A stretch of DNA of 64,000 bases from an uncultured Bermanella sp. (GTDB lineage: Bacteria > Pseudomonadota > Gammaproteobacteria > Pseudomonadales > Oceanobacteraceae). The position numbers and the translations under genes were made by a program. Location: contig CAJXRF010000016.1 of the NCBI GenBank assembly GCA_913058575.1, forward strand, positions 1 through 64,000, in the 5' to 3' direction. This document shows, piece by piece, positions 63,368 through 64,000 of the stretch; position 1 is the first letter of the stretch, and each line of letters opens with the position of its first letter. Below the pieces are notes generated by a model. It had not been told where the DNA came from, ran no database searches, and was given only the letters and a program-made list of their open reading frames with translations.

Positions 63368-64000
63368 TTAGTTATAAGATGGTAGGGAACGGGCGATTAT
63401 CTTAGTGACAAACGGAGCCGAAATTCGCTTTAATACACTGGCAATACGCACCTCTCGGCCCACCACAATATTGCCTTTATTTTTCACCAGAGCCTCAAGG
63501 GTTTTATTGGCCACCATTTCAGGGGTTAAGCCACCAGAGTGAAACATAGCCTCTACACGTTTGCGTGTTTTGGGGTGTTCCATTTTTCCAAATAATTGAA
63601 TCGTGTCGCTAATAGGCGTTTGAACAAAACCCGGGCAGACTGACGTCACGCCAATTTTAAGTGGCGCTAACTCAATCCTTAGGCAATCGGTTAAGGCGAT
63701 CACCGCGGCTTTAGTGGCGCTGTAGGCTGACATACCAGGGAAACTAATAATGCCTGCAGCAGATGCAATATTAATTATATGTCTATCTTTTTGGTCATTT
63801 TGATGGGCTTTTTTCATATCTGGTATTAAAGCTTGCAACACCTGTACTAGGCCCCGCACATTAATATTGTGTAATCTATCCCACTCAGCCATAGGAACTT
63901 CATCTAATAAACCCGCACTGACAATACCGGCGCTATTAATAATAATATCGGCACAGCCCGCTTCTTTTTGTACTGTATATTTTAAACGTTCAACATCCGT
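63368..64000 (-). CDS. short-chain dehydrogenase/reductase, N-terminus off the window
   Basis: The frame is open to the right edge, so the N-terminal Rossmann TGxxxGIG lies outside. Visible motifs are the NNAG-like NSAGIVSAG, catalytic Ser in INIASAAGIIS and YSATK (Tyr and Lys). Substrate unknown; it precedes the GST in one operon and may oxidise an alcohol intermediate of the same pathway. Confidence 0.88.
   Translation of the reverse strand, partial: TDVERLKYTVQKEAGCADIIINSAGIVSAGLLDEVPMAEWDRLHNINVRGLVQVLQALIPDMKKAHQNDQKDRHIINIASAAGIISFPGMSAYSATKAAVIALTDCLRIELAPLKIGVTSVCPGFVQTPISDTIQLFGKMEHPKTRKRVEAMFHSGGLTPEMVANKTLEALVKNKGNIVVGREVRIASVLKRISAPFVTKIIARSLPSYN

Overview
The window looks like the chromosome of a marine, hydrocarbon-associated gammaproteobacterium. 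The evidence is moderately AT-rich DNA, an AlmA-like flavin monooxygenase, DUF1302/DUF1329 envelope proteins, a haem-fused copper nitrite reductase, YhiN, TrxC and AcpH homologues, and an elongator tRNA-Met close to the E. coli gene. An Oceanospirillales relative (Oleispira/Bermanella/Thalassolituus-like) is my guess; the genus is not proven. I saw no rRNA, CRISPR array or insertion sequence.

Layout. (1) 1-8298, minus strand: an eight-gene operon for a Tol/Exb-type energised envelope machine related to the Myxococcus Agl/Glt (gliding/sporulation) complexes. It holds ExbB, two ExbD-like proteins, a small exported protein, an AgmX/PglI-type TonB-like trans-envelope protein, an outer-membrane barrel and two TPR proteins. 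(2) 9209-12099: nirK-nirV-SCO, a nitrite-reduction and copper-delivery operon. (3) 12279-20350: housekeeping and stress genes (histidine phosphatase, fpr, a Kef-type antiporter, LysR, a GAF-histidine kinase, DUF1415, a cyclic-nucleotide-binding protein, an alpha/beta hydrolase). (4) 20849-26359: tRNA-Met followed by two tandem small islands. Each is bounded by a copy of the tRNA 3' end, shares left- and right-end sequences with the other, and has no integrase. Cargo: two probable HEPN-type proteins, a structured RNA-like segment with a 30-residue hydrophobic ORF, an Mrr-like nuclease gene broken by an in-frame TGA, and an RCC1-repeat lipoprotein. (5) 26638-38345: two paralogous secreted proteins, trxC, a Met/Cys-rich envelope operon, yhiN, lipoprotein, a frameshifted tautomerase-like gene, HxlR, a desaturase and a DJ-1/PfpI protein. 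(6) 38656-64000: a catabolic-looking region with two Cys-type sulfatases, AlmA-like monooxygenase, four long GST-like proteins, a two-domain DsbA/HCCA-isomerase-like protein, DUF1302, DUF1329, DUF3604, an SDR, a second DJ-1 protein, two tandem TetR regulators and a LysR regulator.

How the genes work together. A 17-bp dyad, consensus TGACATAAAGAGTGTCA, recurs upstream of the DJ-1 gene, the DUF4345-sulfatase pair, the almA-GST-DsbA operon, the DUF1302-DUF1329 operon, the second sulfatase and the second TetR gene. I read this as a TetR-controlled regulon for uptake and oxidation/desulfation of a hydrophobic compound. A neighbouring LysR gene diverges from a DJ-1-GST-DUF3604 operon of related content. 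The substrate cannot be told from sequence. This regulon and the tRNA-Met island pair are the two most promising leads.
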